Shown piece by piece: positions 25,942 through 34,628 of a DNA stretch of 64,000 bases (its first letter is position 1; every line of letters starts with the position of its first letter). This stretch comes from Candidatus Rifleibacteriota bacterium (GTDB lineage Bacteria; Muiribacteriota; Ozemobacteria; Ozemobacterales; Ozemobacteraceae). The notes beneath the pieces are model-generated. The model saw only the letters and a list, made by a program, of their open reading frames with translations, was not told the origin of the DNA and made no database searches. The translations under genes were made by a program, and so were the position numbers. The stretch spans positions 62,001 through 126,000 of the forward strand of contig JAAYVD010000053.1 of assembly GCA_012517355.1 (NCBI GenBank), written 5' to 3'.

Positions 25942-26811
25942 TCACTCTCCTTCCCCCAGGAGGTCGGCGATCACCTCGTCGGGGCCGGGACCGGGAATCC
26001 CCAGTTCCTGCGCCACCCGCGTGGAATCGAGGGTGGCATGCCGGGGCAGGTGGCCCAGGTCGACCCCCGCGTCGGCCGACGCCACCGGCCGGACCAGCCG
26101 GGCGGGGCAGCCCAGGTGGCGGGCCAGCCGGGCGGCGAACTCGGCGTAGGACAGGTCCTCACGGCCGGAAAACTGCCAGATGCCCCCCGTGGGGTGACCG
26201 GCCACCGCCACCAGGACGCGCACGGCGTGGGTGAGGGAGATCGGGGCCAAGACCAGGTCGGTGAACGGCCGGATCTCCTCACCGAGCCGGAGACGGCGGG
26301 TCCAGTCGGCCACCAGGACGGATGCCGGCCCAAACACCTTGGCCAGCCGGACCACCGCGTGTGGTGCCTCCGGCAGGGCCAGGATTCCCCGTTCGACCTC
26401 GGCCTTCTGCCGGCCGTATTCGGTGGGAGGGTTGACCGGTCCGGTGGGGGCCGGGCGGGGGTCCAGGCCGTCGAAGACCTGGCTGGTCGAGGGGTAGACG
26501 ATCCTGACCCGGGCCGCCGACAACCGACGCGACAAGGCCAGGGTATGGGTGACGTTGATGCGCCGGGTGGTTTCGGGATCCCGGGCACACCGGTCGATCG
26601 AGGACACGGCGGCGCATACGAAGGCGCGACCCACCCCCGCCGGCACCGGCCACGCCGCAACGTCGTCCCGGCCGAGGTCGAGGACCAACCCGGGAGAGGC
26701 CCCGGATGGTGGTTCCTGGCGGGTGGTGAGAGGGGCGGGCCCGGTCGCCGCCAGGTGCCGGGCCAGGGCTCCACCCAGGAACCCTTCGGCGCCGATGACC
26801 AGGTCGGTCAT
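25942..26811 (-). CDS. RmlD-type nucleotide-sugar reductase (SDR)
   Basis: A 289-residue short-chain dehydrogenase starting GAEGFLGGAL (NAD(P) binding). It has a Ser/Thr-rich PSTSQVF before YGRQK (the catalytic YxxxK) and the RmlD-like lower half. It should reduce a 4-keto nucleotide sugar, as dTDP-4-dehydrorhamnose reductase does. It starts inside the stop of the upstream methyltransferase (ATGA overlap at 26808-26811) and ends 7 bases before the next one, so translation is coupled. The substrate is probably the keto-sugar made by the dehydratase-like enzymes of this run. Confidence 0.8.
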   Translation of the reverse strand: MTDLVIGAEGFLGGALARHLAATGPAPLTTRQEPPSGASPGLVLDLGRDDVAAWPVPAGVGRAFVCAAVSSIDRCARDPETTRRINVTHTLALSRRLSAARVRIVYPSTSQVFDGLDPRPAPTGPVNPPTEYGRQKAEVERGILALPEAPHAVVRLAKVFGPASVLVADWTRRLRLGEEIRPFTDLVLAPISLTHAVRVLVAVAGHPTGGIWQFSGREDLSYAEFAARLARHLGCPARLVRPVASADAGVDLGHLPRHATLDSTRVAQELGIPGPGPDEVIADLLGEGE

Positions 26812-27683
26812 GCCCGGTTTCGGGCCAGGCAGCGGGAACCGCCCACCGGGACCGACCGGGGCGTGCAGCAGACGGCGAACAGGTAGTGGGCCATGGCGGC
26901 GAAACCGGTATGCACCACCTCGTCGTTCATCGAAAACGAGAACACGTTGTGGAAGAAGCTTCCCAACAGCGTTTCGAGCTGTTGCTGGGTCTTGCAGTTG
27001 ACGTGTCCCGCCTTGCTGATGGGGGAGGCGTGCCGCTGCGACTCGAGCGAGGGGGTGCCGATCACCAGCACGCCGGTCGGTGCCAGCGAGGCGACGAGGT
27101 GGCCGAGGAACCGTCGTTCGTCGCGGGGGTCGATGTGCTCGAGGACGTCGAGCGAGTAGGCCCCGTCGAAGACCCCCGGCACCGGCCGTTCGACCAGGTC
27201 GTGGACGAAGCAGGTGATCGGCCAGCGCGGGTCCTGGTGCGCGTTGGCATCGTCGACGAAGATGCCGTCGATGTCCACCGCGGTCAGCGCCCCGACCTCC
27301 TGCCGGACCATCCGCGAGAAGAACGCGTCCCCGCAGCCCACCTCGAGAACCGCCTGTCGGCCCTTCAGCATCTTCGCCACGAACTTGTACCGGGCGAGGT
27401 TGAACAGGATCTTCTTCGGATCCTCGTGCCACATCTGGTTGCTCATGTACCCGAAGCGCGCGAAACCGGTCTCCTTCTGCACGTCGAGACAGTGCTGATA
27501 CTGCGGCTCCACAGTCCCCCGGGGCCGGAGGGAAGGCCCCCCCTGCGGGCCGCGAACCGGCTTTTTCCCGTCACCCTCGATGCCCGCACGGGGGCTCTGC
27601 CGAAGGCCGTTGGGTCGGGGCCTGGTCCTACGGGTCATACCGGTCACACCGGTCATACGGCTCATGGGGGTCTTCGGGGTCAT
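26808..27683 (-). CDS. SAM-dependent methyltransferase
   Basis: About 291 residues from ATG 27683, which overlaps the upstream stop (ATGA). The recognisable class I methyltransferase part begins near residue 58 (YQHCLDVQKETGF) and has EVGCGDAFFSRM, DIDGIF and LDVLEHI. The first 50-60 residues are low-complexity and encoded by near-repeats of ACCGGT-type units (27630-27665). The true start may instead be GTG 27512, directly before the conserved part. Expected to methylate a sugar or a glycan end. The proportion of real protein in the N-terminus is uncertain. Confidence 0.72.
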   Translation of the reverse strand: MTPKTPMSRMTGVTGMTRRTRPRPNGLRQSPRAGIEGDGKKPVRGPQGGPSLRPRGTVEPQYQHCLDVQKETGFARFGYMSNQMWHEDPKKILFNLARYKFVAKMLKGRQAVLEVGCGDAFFSRMVRQEVGALTAVDIDGIFVDDANAHQDPRWPITCFVHDLVERPVPGVFDGAYSLDVLEHIDPRDERRFLGHLVASLAPTGVLVIGTPSLESQRHASPISKAGHVNCKTQQQLETLLGSFFHNVFSFSMNDEVVHTGFAAMAHYLFAVCCTPRSVPVGGSRCLARNRA

Positions 27684-28342
27684 TCGAAATAGATGAACGA
27701 GTGGTCGCCGGTGTACCCGGTCTGCGCGAACCACCACTGCCACTCCTCGGGAGTGAAGAAACATTCGCAGGTCAGTTGCCAGTAGAGAAGGTTCACCTTC
27801 TCCTCCTCGGTCCGCCAGGATTCGACGCAGAGATACTTGTCCTTCCGCGACACGCGCTCCATCTCCTGCAAGGCCTTGTACAAATCGAAGCAGAAGAGGT
27901 TGTGCAGGGTGTTGATCGAGAAGACGAAATCGAAGCTTTTGTCGGGGAACGGCAGGGCGGCCGCGGAGGCGATCTGCAGACGGGGTTTGACCTCCTCGCG
28001 GGCGTTTTCGATGGCGTACCGCGAGATGTCGATGCCCTCGACGTGCAACCCGGGCACCGCCTGGGTCAGGTCATACAGCAGAAAGGCCTTGCCGCACCCG
28101 ACGTCGAGCACCCGGTCGCCGGCCTTCAGGCCGTAATGCCGCGCCATCCCGTCGGCCACCGCCCGCCACCGTCCGTCGTAGCGGTAGCCGCCGTAGCCGA
28201 CCTTCCGGTCGCCGTCCCAGTAATCCCGGTCGAACCGCTTGGCCAGCTTCGCCGCCTCGGCCTTCGGAAACTCGTTCACCCGCGCCAGGTAATCGCGCTT
28301 GGTCTTCTTGTGGATCGGGGTCAGGAAATCGACATACGCCAT
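27680..28342 (-). CDS. SAM-dependent methyltransferase
   Basis: A 220-residue class I methyltransferase with DVGCGKAFLLYDL (motif I), GIDISRYAI, and FDFVFSINTLHNL in the third and fourth strands. A ribosome site GAGAGGTGA lies before ATG 28342. It begins 4 bases after the stop of the phosphotransferase-like gene and ends in an ATGA overlap with the next gene. The C-terminal 60 residues are rich in Trp and Tyr (QWWFAQTGYTGDH). The substrate is unknown; its place in the sugar operon suggests a nucleotide sugar or glycan. Confidence 0.82.
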   Translation of the reverse strand: MAYVDFLTPIHKKTKRDYLARVNEFPKAEAAKLAKRFDRDYWDGDRKVGYGGYRYDGRWRAVADGMARHYGLKAGDRVLDVGCGKAFLLYDLTQAVPGLHVEGIDISRYAIENAREEVKPRLQIASAAALPFPDKSFDFVFSINTLHNLFCFDLYKALQEMERVSRKDKYLCVESWRTEEEKVNLLYWQLTCECFFTPEEWQWWFAQTGYTGDHSFIYFE

Positions 28343-28346
28343 CTGC

Positions 28347-29498
28347 TCACCTCTCGCCGAGAATTCGGTCCAGCCATGCCGCCGCGGCGTCCAACCGCGT
28401 CTCCCGCGGGTCGCCGGGAGGGACCCCGGCAATGGCCGGGGCGGCGAAGACACGCCGCTCCCTGTCAACGGGCAGGAATTCGTTCAACATGATACAGCAC
28501 CACTTGAAGCGGTACAAGGGGGAAAGGAGCCGGATCCGGTCGAGCATCCGGCCCGGGTCGGGGGTCAGCGCGGCCACGCGGCGGGCGAAGCCGTCGAACG
28601 CGGTGGCCGGCACCGGAACCGCCGGCTGGGCGAAGAAATCGGCCACCAGCTTGGCGGGGTCGTCCCACCCGGCATACTCGAAATCGAGGAAGGCCAGCGC
28701 ACCCGAGGGCCGCCGCAGGGCATTGTGGAAGCCGAAATCCGAGGGGGACAGGCAGCGGCTGGCCGGGTCGAGGGGGTCGTCCCCGCCCATGGCTGCCACG
28801 CGTTGGTCGAGCCCGGCGCGGAGGTCGTGCCAGGCCGGCGTCAGCCGCTCCATCACGAACCGGACCGCCCGTGCGGCAACCGGGTCGCCGACCGCGGCAT
28901 GGTCCGCCACCCCCTCGCCGCCCGCCAGCCTCCCCACCGCCGCATCACGGTCGGGCCCCTCATCCTCCCCCTGAACCGCGGCCACCGGATCACCCGCCGG
29001 GTCGCCGCCCGCCCACGCCGACAGGCGGGTCACCCGCCGGTCGACGACCGCGATCGCCGCGGCCACGGTGAACGCGGCTTCGGAGGCGGCGGGCAGGCGG
29101 TGCGCGCGGTCCCCTTGCCGGCCCTGGTTCACGCGTTCGAGGAAGGCCAGCGCCTGCTCCACCTCCGGCCCGCCGATCTCCCCCGGGGCGGGCCGGGTTC
29201 CCTCGATGAATTCGTGGAGGGCCACCCGCTCGCCGGCATCGCAGGCCAGGGGCCGGGGAACGCAGTCGATGCCCAGGCCGGCGGCGTAGTCCAGGAAGGC
29301 CCATTCCGCCCCCATCCGGTCACGCGGGTCGCCGGGGTGGTGGAAATAGGCCTTCAGCAGCATCTGGTCGGCCTCGTGCCGGAGCCGGAACACCCGGTTG
29401 TTCCCCCCCGCCGGCACCGGCTCCAGCGTGAAGGGTCCGGCCCGGCCCAGTCGCGACAACAGGGCGGGAACCACGGCAGCCAGGCGGTCGCCGGTCAC
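28347..29498 (-). CDS. Aminoglycoside-phosphotransferase-like (APH/choline kinase fold) kinase
   Basis: About 383 residues from GTG 29498, overlapping the HAD stop (GTGA). The kinase features are GGNNRVFRLR (nucleotide loop), Lys in MLLKAYF, LHEFIEG (hinge), SPSDFGFHN (catalytic loop with Asp and Asn) and FLDFEYAGWDD (metal-binding Asp). A stretch of about 45 residues rich in Gly/Asp/Ala (around 165-210) looks like an insert. APH-fold kinases in sugar clusters phosphorylate sugars or alcohols, so this may supply a sugar phosphate. Antibiotic resistance is a less likely role here given the context. Confidence 0.75.
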   Translation of the reverse strand: MTGDRLAAVVPALLSRLGRAGPFTLEPVPAGGNNRVFRLRHEADQMLLKAYFHHPGDPRDRMGAEWAFLDYAAGLGIDCVPRPLACDAGERVALHEFIEGTRPAPGEIGGPEVEQALAFLERVNQGRQGDRAHRLPAASEAAFTVAAAIAVVDRRVTRLSAWAGGDPAGDPVAAVQGEDEGPDRDAAVGRLAGGEGVADHAAVGDPVAARAVRFVMERLTPAWHDLRAGLDQRVAAMGGDDPLDPASRCLSPSDFGFHNALRRPSGALAFLDFEYAGWDDPAKLVADFFAQPAVPVPATAFDGFARRVAALTPDPGRMLDRIRLLSPLYRFKWCCIMLNEFLPVDRERRVFAAPAIAGVPPGDPRETRLDAAAAWLDRILGER

Positions 29499-30133
29499 AA
29501 AGCGACCCCGACCAGGCGGCCGAACTCCGCCCAGGAGGCGACTTTGGGGAAGGGAAGGGCCAGCGTGCACCCCCCGCCCGGGTCGAACAGGCACCGTCCC
29601 CCGATCGCGGGAAACGCCGGGTCGGTCAGCAGTTCCGGCAGGTCGTCGAGGAAATGCGTGCAGCCGCGTTCCGCGATGCGGGCCAGCTTGCCCGCCTTCG
29701 TCTCCTCGAACCAGACGTCCGCCCGGGCCAGGCCGATGCCGTCCGGCCGGAAGAACCCCTGCGCCTCGAGCCAGCCCATCGCGGCGGCGTGCAGATCGTG
29801 CGGCTCGCCCGCGTAGGGCACCCGGGTCTTGTGGCTGATGATGCACACGGCCATGCCGTCCCGCCGACAGGCCCGGAAGAAATCGAGGACGCCGGGGAAG
29901 GGTTCGGCCGCGCCGATGCCGGGGCCGTAGACCACCCCTTGCAGTTCGGTCCAGGCGGGCTCCCGGCCGGCGCGGCGCAGGAAATCGCGGACCGCCGTCT
30001 TGGTGGGCGGAAGGTCGGCCGGCACCAGGCCGCGCCCGACGGCCACCTGCCGGAAGACCTCGTCGTACCGGATGATGGTGTTGTCGAAATCGAGACCGAT
30101 CCGCCGTGGCCCCGCGGGCACGGCGGGCGTCAT
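29495..30133 (-). CDS. HAD-superfamily phosphatase-like hydrolase
   Basis: A 212-residue HAD protein: motif I LDFDNTI (DxDNT), motif II ISHKT, Lys in ETKAGKL, and motif IV FLDDLPEL. It should be a magnesium-dependent phosphatase. It overlaps its neighbours on both sides (ATGA at 30130, GTGA at 29495). In a heptose pathway a bisphosphate phosphatase (GmhB role) is required, and this gene could fill it, although it is not a close GmhB match by eye. Confidence 0.75.
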   Translation of the reverse strand: MTPAVPAGPRRIGLDFDNTIIRYDEVFRQVAVGRGLVPADLPPTKTAVRDFLRRAGREPAWTELQGVVYGPGIGAAEPFPGVLDFFRACRRDGMAVCIISHKTRVPYAGEPHDLHAAAMGWLEAQGFFRPDGIGLARADVWFEETKAGKLARIAERGCTHFLDDLPELLTDPAFPAIGGRCLFDPGGGCTLALPFPKVASWAEFGRLVGVAL

Positions 30134-31065
30134 GACGGGGCGGGCGCGGCCCGGGCGGCGAGGATCCGCTCCGCCACCGCTTCGGGGGTCAGGCCGGCGC
30201 GGCGCCGCGCCTCCGCCTGGCTGCCCACCCGGTGCTGGAACCCGGATTCGATGCCGAGTCGCAGCACGCGTGGCCGGGGCCCGGGCCGGCCGGCGAGGAA
30301 CTCGGCGACCGCCGAACCGAGGCCGCCGCGGACGGAATGTTCCTCGATCGTGGCCAGCAGGGGCACCCGGTCGGCCACGGCGGCCAGAAAGCCGGTATCC
30401 AGGGGCTCCACGGTGGGCAGGCTGGCCAGGCCCGCCGCGACGCCGGCGGCGGCCAGGCGGTCGGCGGCGGCGACGGCGATCGGCAACGTGGTGCCGGTGG
30501 AGAGCAGGCAGACGTCTTCGCCCTCGCGCAGGGGCAGGGCGCGGCCGATCACCAGGGGCGGGTCGGCGGGGTGGACGACCGGCTCGTTCTTCATCCCGAG
30601 CCGCAGGTAGACCGGCCCGTCGAGGTGCAGGGCCTGCCGCAGCAGGAGACGCAGTTCGACCGTATCGCCCGGGCACAGGACGGTCATGTGGGGCAGGACC
30701 CGCATCATGGCGATGTCCTCGAGCGCCTGGTGGGTTCCCCCCAGGCCGGCGTAGGACAGCCCGGCCCCCACCCCGACGACGATCACGGGCAGCCGGTGGT
30801 AGCACAGGTCGAGCCGGATCTGCTCGTAGCACCGGTAGGTGTTGAACGTGGCGATGGTGTAGGTCACCGGTCGCAGGCCGCTCAGGGCCATGCCGGCGGC
30901 CATGCCGGTCATGTTGGCCTCGGCCACCCCGGCGTTGAAGAACCGGTCGGGGTGCCGGGCCTTGAATTCGTCGAACAGCCGGTTCCCGATGTCCCCCGAC
31001 AGCAGGACGAGCCGGGGATCGGCGGCGGCGAGGGCGGTGATCTCGCGGGCGAAGGCGTTCCTCAT
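30130..31065 (-). CDS. Transketolase-like protein, C-terminal (pyrimidine-binding and C) half
   Basis: A 311-residue protein equivalent to the second half of transketolase/DXS. It includes the pyrimidine-binding region with FNAGVAEANMTGMAAGMA, where the Glu that activates thiamine diphosphate is expected, and a C-terminal domain (CLLSTGTTL, LATIEEHS). It overlaps the N-terminal-half gene by four bases (ATGA). The two halves should form one enzyme that moves a two-carbon unit between sugars. Split transketolases occur in several sugar and natural-product clusters, where they build or extend unusual sugars. Confidence 0.85.
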   Translation of the reverse strand: MRNAFAREITALAAADPRLVLLSGDIGNRLFDEFKARHPDRFFNAGVAEANMTGMAAGMALSGLRPVTYTIATFNTYRCYEQIRLDLCYHRLPVIVVGVGAGLSYAGLGGTHQALEDIAMMRVLPHMTVLCPGDTVELRLLLRQALHLDGPVYLRLGMKNEPVVHPADPPLVIGRALPLREGEDVCLLSTGTTLPIAVAAADRLAAAGVAAGLASLPTVEPLDTGFLAAVADRVPLLATIEEHSVRGGLGSAVAEFLAGRPGPRPRVLRLGIESGFQHRVGSQAEARRRAGLTPEAVAERILAARAAPAPS

Positions 31066-31892
31066 GGCAGGCCCAGCTCCTGGCGGGCGCGGGCGACCTC
31101 CTCCGCCGTCGGGATGCGGTAATGCCAGTTGTTGTCGTCCTCCATGAAGGAGACCCCCTTCCCCTTCACGGTGTCGGCGACGATGGCGAACGGCCGGCCC
31201 GTCCCCGCGGCGGCGTCGGCCCGGGCCAGGGCGGCGGCGATGGCGGCGTGGTCGTGGCCGTCGATCCGCATCGCCGTCCAGCCGAAGGCTTCCCATTTCT
31301 GCGGCAACGGCTCGAGGGCCATGACCTCGGCGCTGCGACCGGTGGCCTGCCACTTGTTGACGTCGATGATGGCGATCAGGCGGTCGAGCCGGCGGGCGGC
31401 GGCGTACATGGCCGCTTCCCAGACCGAGCCCTCGTTGCATTCGCCGTCGCTGAGCAGCACCACCGTCCGGTGGCGGCGGCCGGCCAGGTTCGCCGCCAGG
31501 GCCATGCCCACGCCGATCGGCAGCCCGTGGCCCAGCGACCCGGTGGCCACCTCGACCCCCGGCACGCACCGCGGTCCGGGATGCTCCTCGAGCGGGCTGT
31601 CGGGCCGGGTGTACCCGTCGAGCAGGCCGGCAGGGAAGAAGCCGCGATGCGCGAGAACCGCGTACAGGGCGGGGGCGGCGTGCCCCTTGCTGAGGATGAA
31701 GCGGTCGCGGTCGGGGTCGTCGGGACGGCGCGGGTCGACCTGCAGGAACGACGCGTAGAGGACCGTCAGCAGGTCGAGGCACGACAGGCACGAACCCAGG
31801 TGCGGGGCCTTGGCGGCGTGAGACATCCCGATGACCCGGCCGCGCAGGGCATCGGCCACCGCCCGGGCGGACCCGGCTGGACCGCCCCCCAT
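31062..31892 (-). CDS. Transketolase-like protein, N-terminal (thiamine diphosphate-binding) half
   Basis: A 276-residue protein equivalent to the first half of transketolase. The thiamine diphosphate/metal motif begins SDGECNEGS and ends about 30 residues later at DVNKWQ. SKGHAAPALYA and GSLGHGLPIGVG are also characteristic. Its ATG overlaps the stop of the epimerase gene by one base (TGATG). It works with the C-terminal-half gene immediately downstream. A housekeeping transketolase is normally a single chain, so this pair is probably dedicated to the surface-sugar pathway. Confidence 0.87.
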   Translation of the reverse strand: MGGGPAGSARAVADALRGRVIGMSHAAKAPHLGSCLSCLDLLTVLYASFLQVDPRRPDDPDRDRFILSKGHAAPALYAVLAHRGFFPAGLLDGYTRPDSPLEEHPGPRCVPGVEVATGSLGHGLPIGVGMALAANLAGRRHRTVVLLSDGECNEGSVWEAAMYAAARRLDRLIAIIDVNKWQATGRSAEVMALEPLPQKWEAFGWTAMRIDGHDHAAIAAALARADAAAGTGRPFAIVADTVKGKGVSFMEDDNNWHYRIPTAEEVARARQELGLP

Positions 31893-32836
31893 CACTGCAG
31901 CCCCGGAAGCTTCTTCATGGTCCGGATATTGTAGCAGATGTCGTCGTCGGTCAGCCGGCCCGACCGGAACGCCTCGACGACCTCCCGGATGCCGTCCTCG
32001 ACCCCGAACCGCGGGACGAACCCGGTTGCCAGGAGCTTCTGCGACGACAAGCGGTACGAGCGCGGGTCGTTCGAGGGCGAGACGACGATCTCGGCCGGCA
32101 CGTGGGCGGTGACCCGGCGCGCGATCTCCATGATCGAGAGGTTCTCGAACCCGGCGTTGTAGATCCCGGCGGCGGCCTCCCCCTTCGCGATCAGGTGCAG
32201 GTAGACCCCGATCATGTCGCGCAGGTGGATGTTGGGCCGCACCTGGTCGCCGCCGAACACGGTGATGCGGCCACGGGCCAGTGCCTGCATGGTCAGCATG
32301 TTCACCGACAGGTCGAGCCGCATGCGGGGCGAGTAGCCGCAGATGGTGGCCGGTCGCACGATCTGCAGCAGGATGCGGTCGCGGTAGCTCAGCAGGACGC
32401 GTTCGCTGATCATCTTCGTCTTGTTGTAGTCGGAGATCGGCACGAGGGAAAGGTCCTCGGTCACCTCGGGCTCCTCCTTCACGCCGTAGACGCTGCCCGA
32501 GCTGGCGTAGATGAACCGCCCCACCCCGGCGGCGATGGCGGCTTCGACCAGCCCCATCGAAGCCAGGGCGTTCGTCTCCCAGGACAGCTTCGGCGCCAGG
32601 TCGCTGCACGGGTCGTTGGCCACGTTGGCGAGATGGATCACCAGGTCCTGGCCCCGCATCGGCAGGCGGTCGGCCTGCCGGACGTCCTCCTGCACCACCT
32701 GCAGCCGCGGATGCGGTGCCAGGCGGTTGCCGAACCACATGGCGTCGACCACCGTCACCGCGTGGCCCTCCTCGAGCAACCGGCCGGTCAACACCGTGCC
32801 GACGTATCCACATCCACCCGTCACCAGTATCTTCAT
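31892..32836 (-). CDS. NAD-dependent sugar epimerase/dehydratase (extended SDR)
   Basis: A 314-residue extended SDR. GGCGYVG at residues 7-13 binds NAD, HLANVAND follows, YASSGSVYG provides the catalytic Ser, and YNKTK is the YxxxK motif. The C-terminal nucleotide-sugar binding part (FGGDQVRPNIHLRDM) is typical of UDP-glucose 4-epimerase relatives. GGGAGAAG precedes ATG 32836. A gap of 55 bases separates it from the upstream SDR gene. It probably epimerises or dehydrates the nucleotide sugar of this pathway. Confidence 0.85.
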   Translation of the reverse strand: MKILVTGGCGYVGTVLTGRLLEEGHAVTVVDAMWFGNRLAPHPRLQVVQEDVRQADRLPMRGQDLVIHLANVANDPCSDLAPKLSWETNALASMGLVEAAIAAGVGRFIYASSGSVYGVKEEPEVTEDLSLVPISDYNKTKMISERVLLSYRDRILLQIVRPATICGYSPRMRLDLSVNMLTMQALARGRITVFGGDQVRPNIHLRDMIGVYLHLIAKGEAAAGIYNAGFENLSIMEIARRVTAHVPAEIVVSPSNDPRSYRLSSQKLLATGFVPRFGVEDGIREVVEAFRSGRLTDDDICYNIRTMKKLPGLQ

Positions 32837-32891
32837 CGCTTCTCCCGGCGCCCGGCGCCGCTTCCGAGATTGTGTGTCCCGTGGTTCCCCG

Positions 32892-33878
32892 TCAGGGTTT
32901 GTGCTGGTAGTCCAGCGGCATCGCTTTGAGCACATCGAAATGCCGGCGCACCCAGGCGATCGTCTCGTCGAGCCCTTCCTCCAGCGTGATCTTCGGCTCC
33001 CAGTCCAGCTCGCGGCGGGCCTTGGCGCTGTCCAGCAGGTAGGCCGCATCCTTGCCGGGCCGGTCGCCGACGATCTCCACCACGTCCTCGAACCGGACCT
33101 GCAGCCGGTCGGCGATCAGGCCCACCAGCTCGCGGATCGTGACGTGCCGCGGGGTGGAGAGATGGTAGATCTCGCCGGGCCGGCCGCGGGTGGCGGCTTC
33201 CCAGGTGCCCCGGACGACGTCGCCGATGTGGATGAACGACCGCGTCGAGTGGCCGCCGCCATGCAGCGGCAGCCGTTTTCCGAGCAGGATGGACAGGATG
33301 GCCCGCGGAATGACCCGGTACAGCTGCTGCCCCGGCCCGAAGACGTTGGCGGCACGGGTGAACACCACCGGAAACCGGTAGGTCTGGAAGAACGCCATCA
33401 GGCTCAGGTCGGCGGCCGCCCGGGAAATGGCGTACGGCGTGCTGGGGTGGTAGACGGTGTGCTCGGCCACCAGCCCCGAACAGGACCCGTAGACCTCGGG
33501 GGTCGAGACGTGCAGGTAGGTCTGCAGGAAGGGCCGGGTCCGCAACCGGTCGTGCAGCCTGATCGTCGACACGACGTTCGTCTGGTACCAGTGTTCGGGG
33601 TGCTGCCAGCTCTCGCCCACCATGCTCTGGGCCGCGAAGTTCACCACGCGGGCGGGCCGCGCCTCGTCGATGACCCGCATGATCGCCTCGAGATCGTGGT
33701 TCAGATCGAGCCGGTGGAAGGTGAAAGACCCGGTCCCGACCTCCCGGTAGGGAAGGAACGCATCGGGCGGCGGGTCCGACCGGCTGATGCCGACCACCCG
33801 CGCGCCCTGCCGCATGGCGTGGGCACAGAAGTGGGCCCCCGAGAACGAATTGCTGCCGATCACGACGACGGGTTCCAT
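32892..33878 (-). CDS. GDP-mannose/dTDP-glucose 4,6-dehydratase-like SDR with YxxxR
   Basis: A 328-residue extended SDR with GSNSFSG at the NAD site, NFAAQSMVGESW, HVSTPEVYGS, and a C-terminal sugar-binding part with STRSFIHIGD. In place of the catalytic YxxxK it reads YAISR, so Lys is replaced by Arg. This is uncommon and may affect activity. The pattern PYAISRAAADL otherwise matches 4,6-dehydratases. A good GGGAGGGAAG site precedes ATG 33878, one base after the SIS stop. By context it could act on GDP-heptose to start deoxyheptose synthesis. Confidence 0.8.
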   Translation of the reverse strand: MEPVVVIGSNSFSGAHFCAHAMRQGARVVGISRSDPPPDAFLPYREVGTGSFTFHRLDLNHDLEAIMRVIDEARPARVVNFAAQSMVGESWQHPEHWYQTNVVSTIRLHDRLRTRPFLQTYLHVSTPEVYGSCSGLVAEHTVYHPSTPYAISRAAADLSLMAFFQTYRFPVVFTRAANVFGPGQQLYRVIPRAILSILLGKRLPLHGGGHSTRSFIHIGDVVRGTWEAATRGRPGEIYHLSTPRHVTIRELVGLIADRLQVRFEDVVEIVGDRPGKDAAYLLDSAKARRELDWEPKITLEEGLDETIAWVRRHFDVLKAMPLDYQHKP

Positions 33879-33879
33879 G

Positions 33880-34608
33880 TCACTTCCCTCCCGGTCGGCG
33901 ACCGGCCGCGGCCGGGGTCGGGGCCCCCACCGGCGTGCCCGCCGCCGCGCCCGCCCTGGCGCCACTTGTCGCGCCGCCCGCGCCGGTCACCGCGTCGATC
34001 CAGTAATGCAGCAGCGCGGCGTGGCAGGTCTCGATCAGGCCGTAAGTGGCACCGGCCACCCAGACGTTCAGCGTGCCCATCGCCCGCAACGGGTTGTCCG
34101 GGGCCATCCCGGTCAGGGTGACGATCTTCATGCCGAGCGAGCCGGCATACTCCGCGGCCAGCAGGATGTTGCGCGACCGGCCGGAACTGCTGATGGCCAC
34201 CAGCAGGTCGGCGGGCGTGGCCCGGCGTCGCAGGGGCTCGCGGAAGACGTTCTCGTAGCCGAGGTCGTTCGAGATGGCGGTGATCAGCGACAGGTCCGAA
34301 AACACCTGGGTATGGACGCCGGCGTTCTTGGCCAGGTCGGCCGAACAGTGGCTGGCCATCGAGGCGCTGGCCCCGTTCCCGATGAAGAAGATGGCGCCGT
34401 TGCGAGCCCGCACCTCGAGGGTGTCGTCACGCCAGCGGGCGAACCCCTCGTCGGGGGCGAGGGCCGCCCCGTCGGCGGTCCGGAACGAGGTCTGTCCGAG
34501 CATCTTCCGGATGCGCTCCACCTGGGCCGCCCAGGTGACCGCCGATACGGCGTCCTTCCCCGTCTTCCCAACCGTCCCCGACTTCCCCGACTTCCCCGGC
34601 TTCCCCAT
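33880..34608 (-). CDS. SIS-domain sugar isomerase (phosphoheptose isomerase GmhA-like)
   Basis: About 242 residues. The GmhA-type SIS domain shows FIGNGASASMASHCSADL, equivalent to the GNGGSA..H..AEL of GmhA, ISSSGRSRNI for phosphate binding, and GLIETCHAALLH with the acidic/His pair. It would convert sedoheptulose-7-phosphate to D-glycero-D-manno-heptose-7-phosphate, the first step to heptose. Both ends are low-complexity: a Gly/Lys-rich start (GKPGKSGKSG) and an Ala/Gly/Pro-rich tail. ATG 34608 has a strong AAGGAGGG site; GTG 34632 overlapping the flippase stop is the alternative. Confidence 0.8.
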   Translation of the reverse strand: MGKPGKSGKSGTVGKTGKDAVSAVTWAAQVERIRKMLGQTSFRTADGAALAPDEGFARWRDDTLEVRARNGAIFFIGNGASASMASHCSADLAKNAGVHTQVFSDLSLITAISNDLGYENVFREPLRRRATPADLLVAISSSGRSRNILLAAEYAGSLGMKIVTLTGMAPDNPLRAMGTLNVWVAGATYGLIETCHAALLHYWIDAVTGAGGATSGARAGAAAGTPVGAPTPAAAGRRPGGK

Positions 34609-34628
34609 CTTCCCTCCTTGCCCGCTCC

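Noticed and set aside
28347-29498. Antibiotic resistance aminoglycoside phosphotransferase
   Set aside because: The fold matches, but its tight overlap within a sugar operon makes a metabolic sugar kinase more likely.
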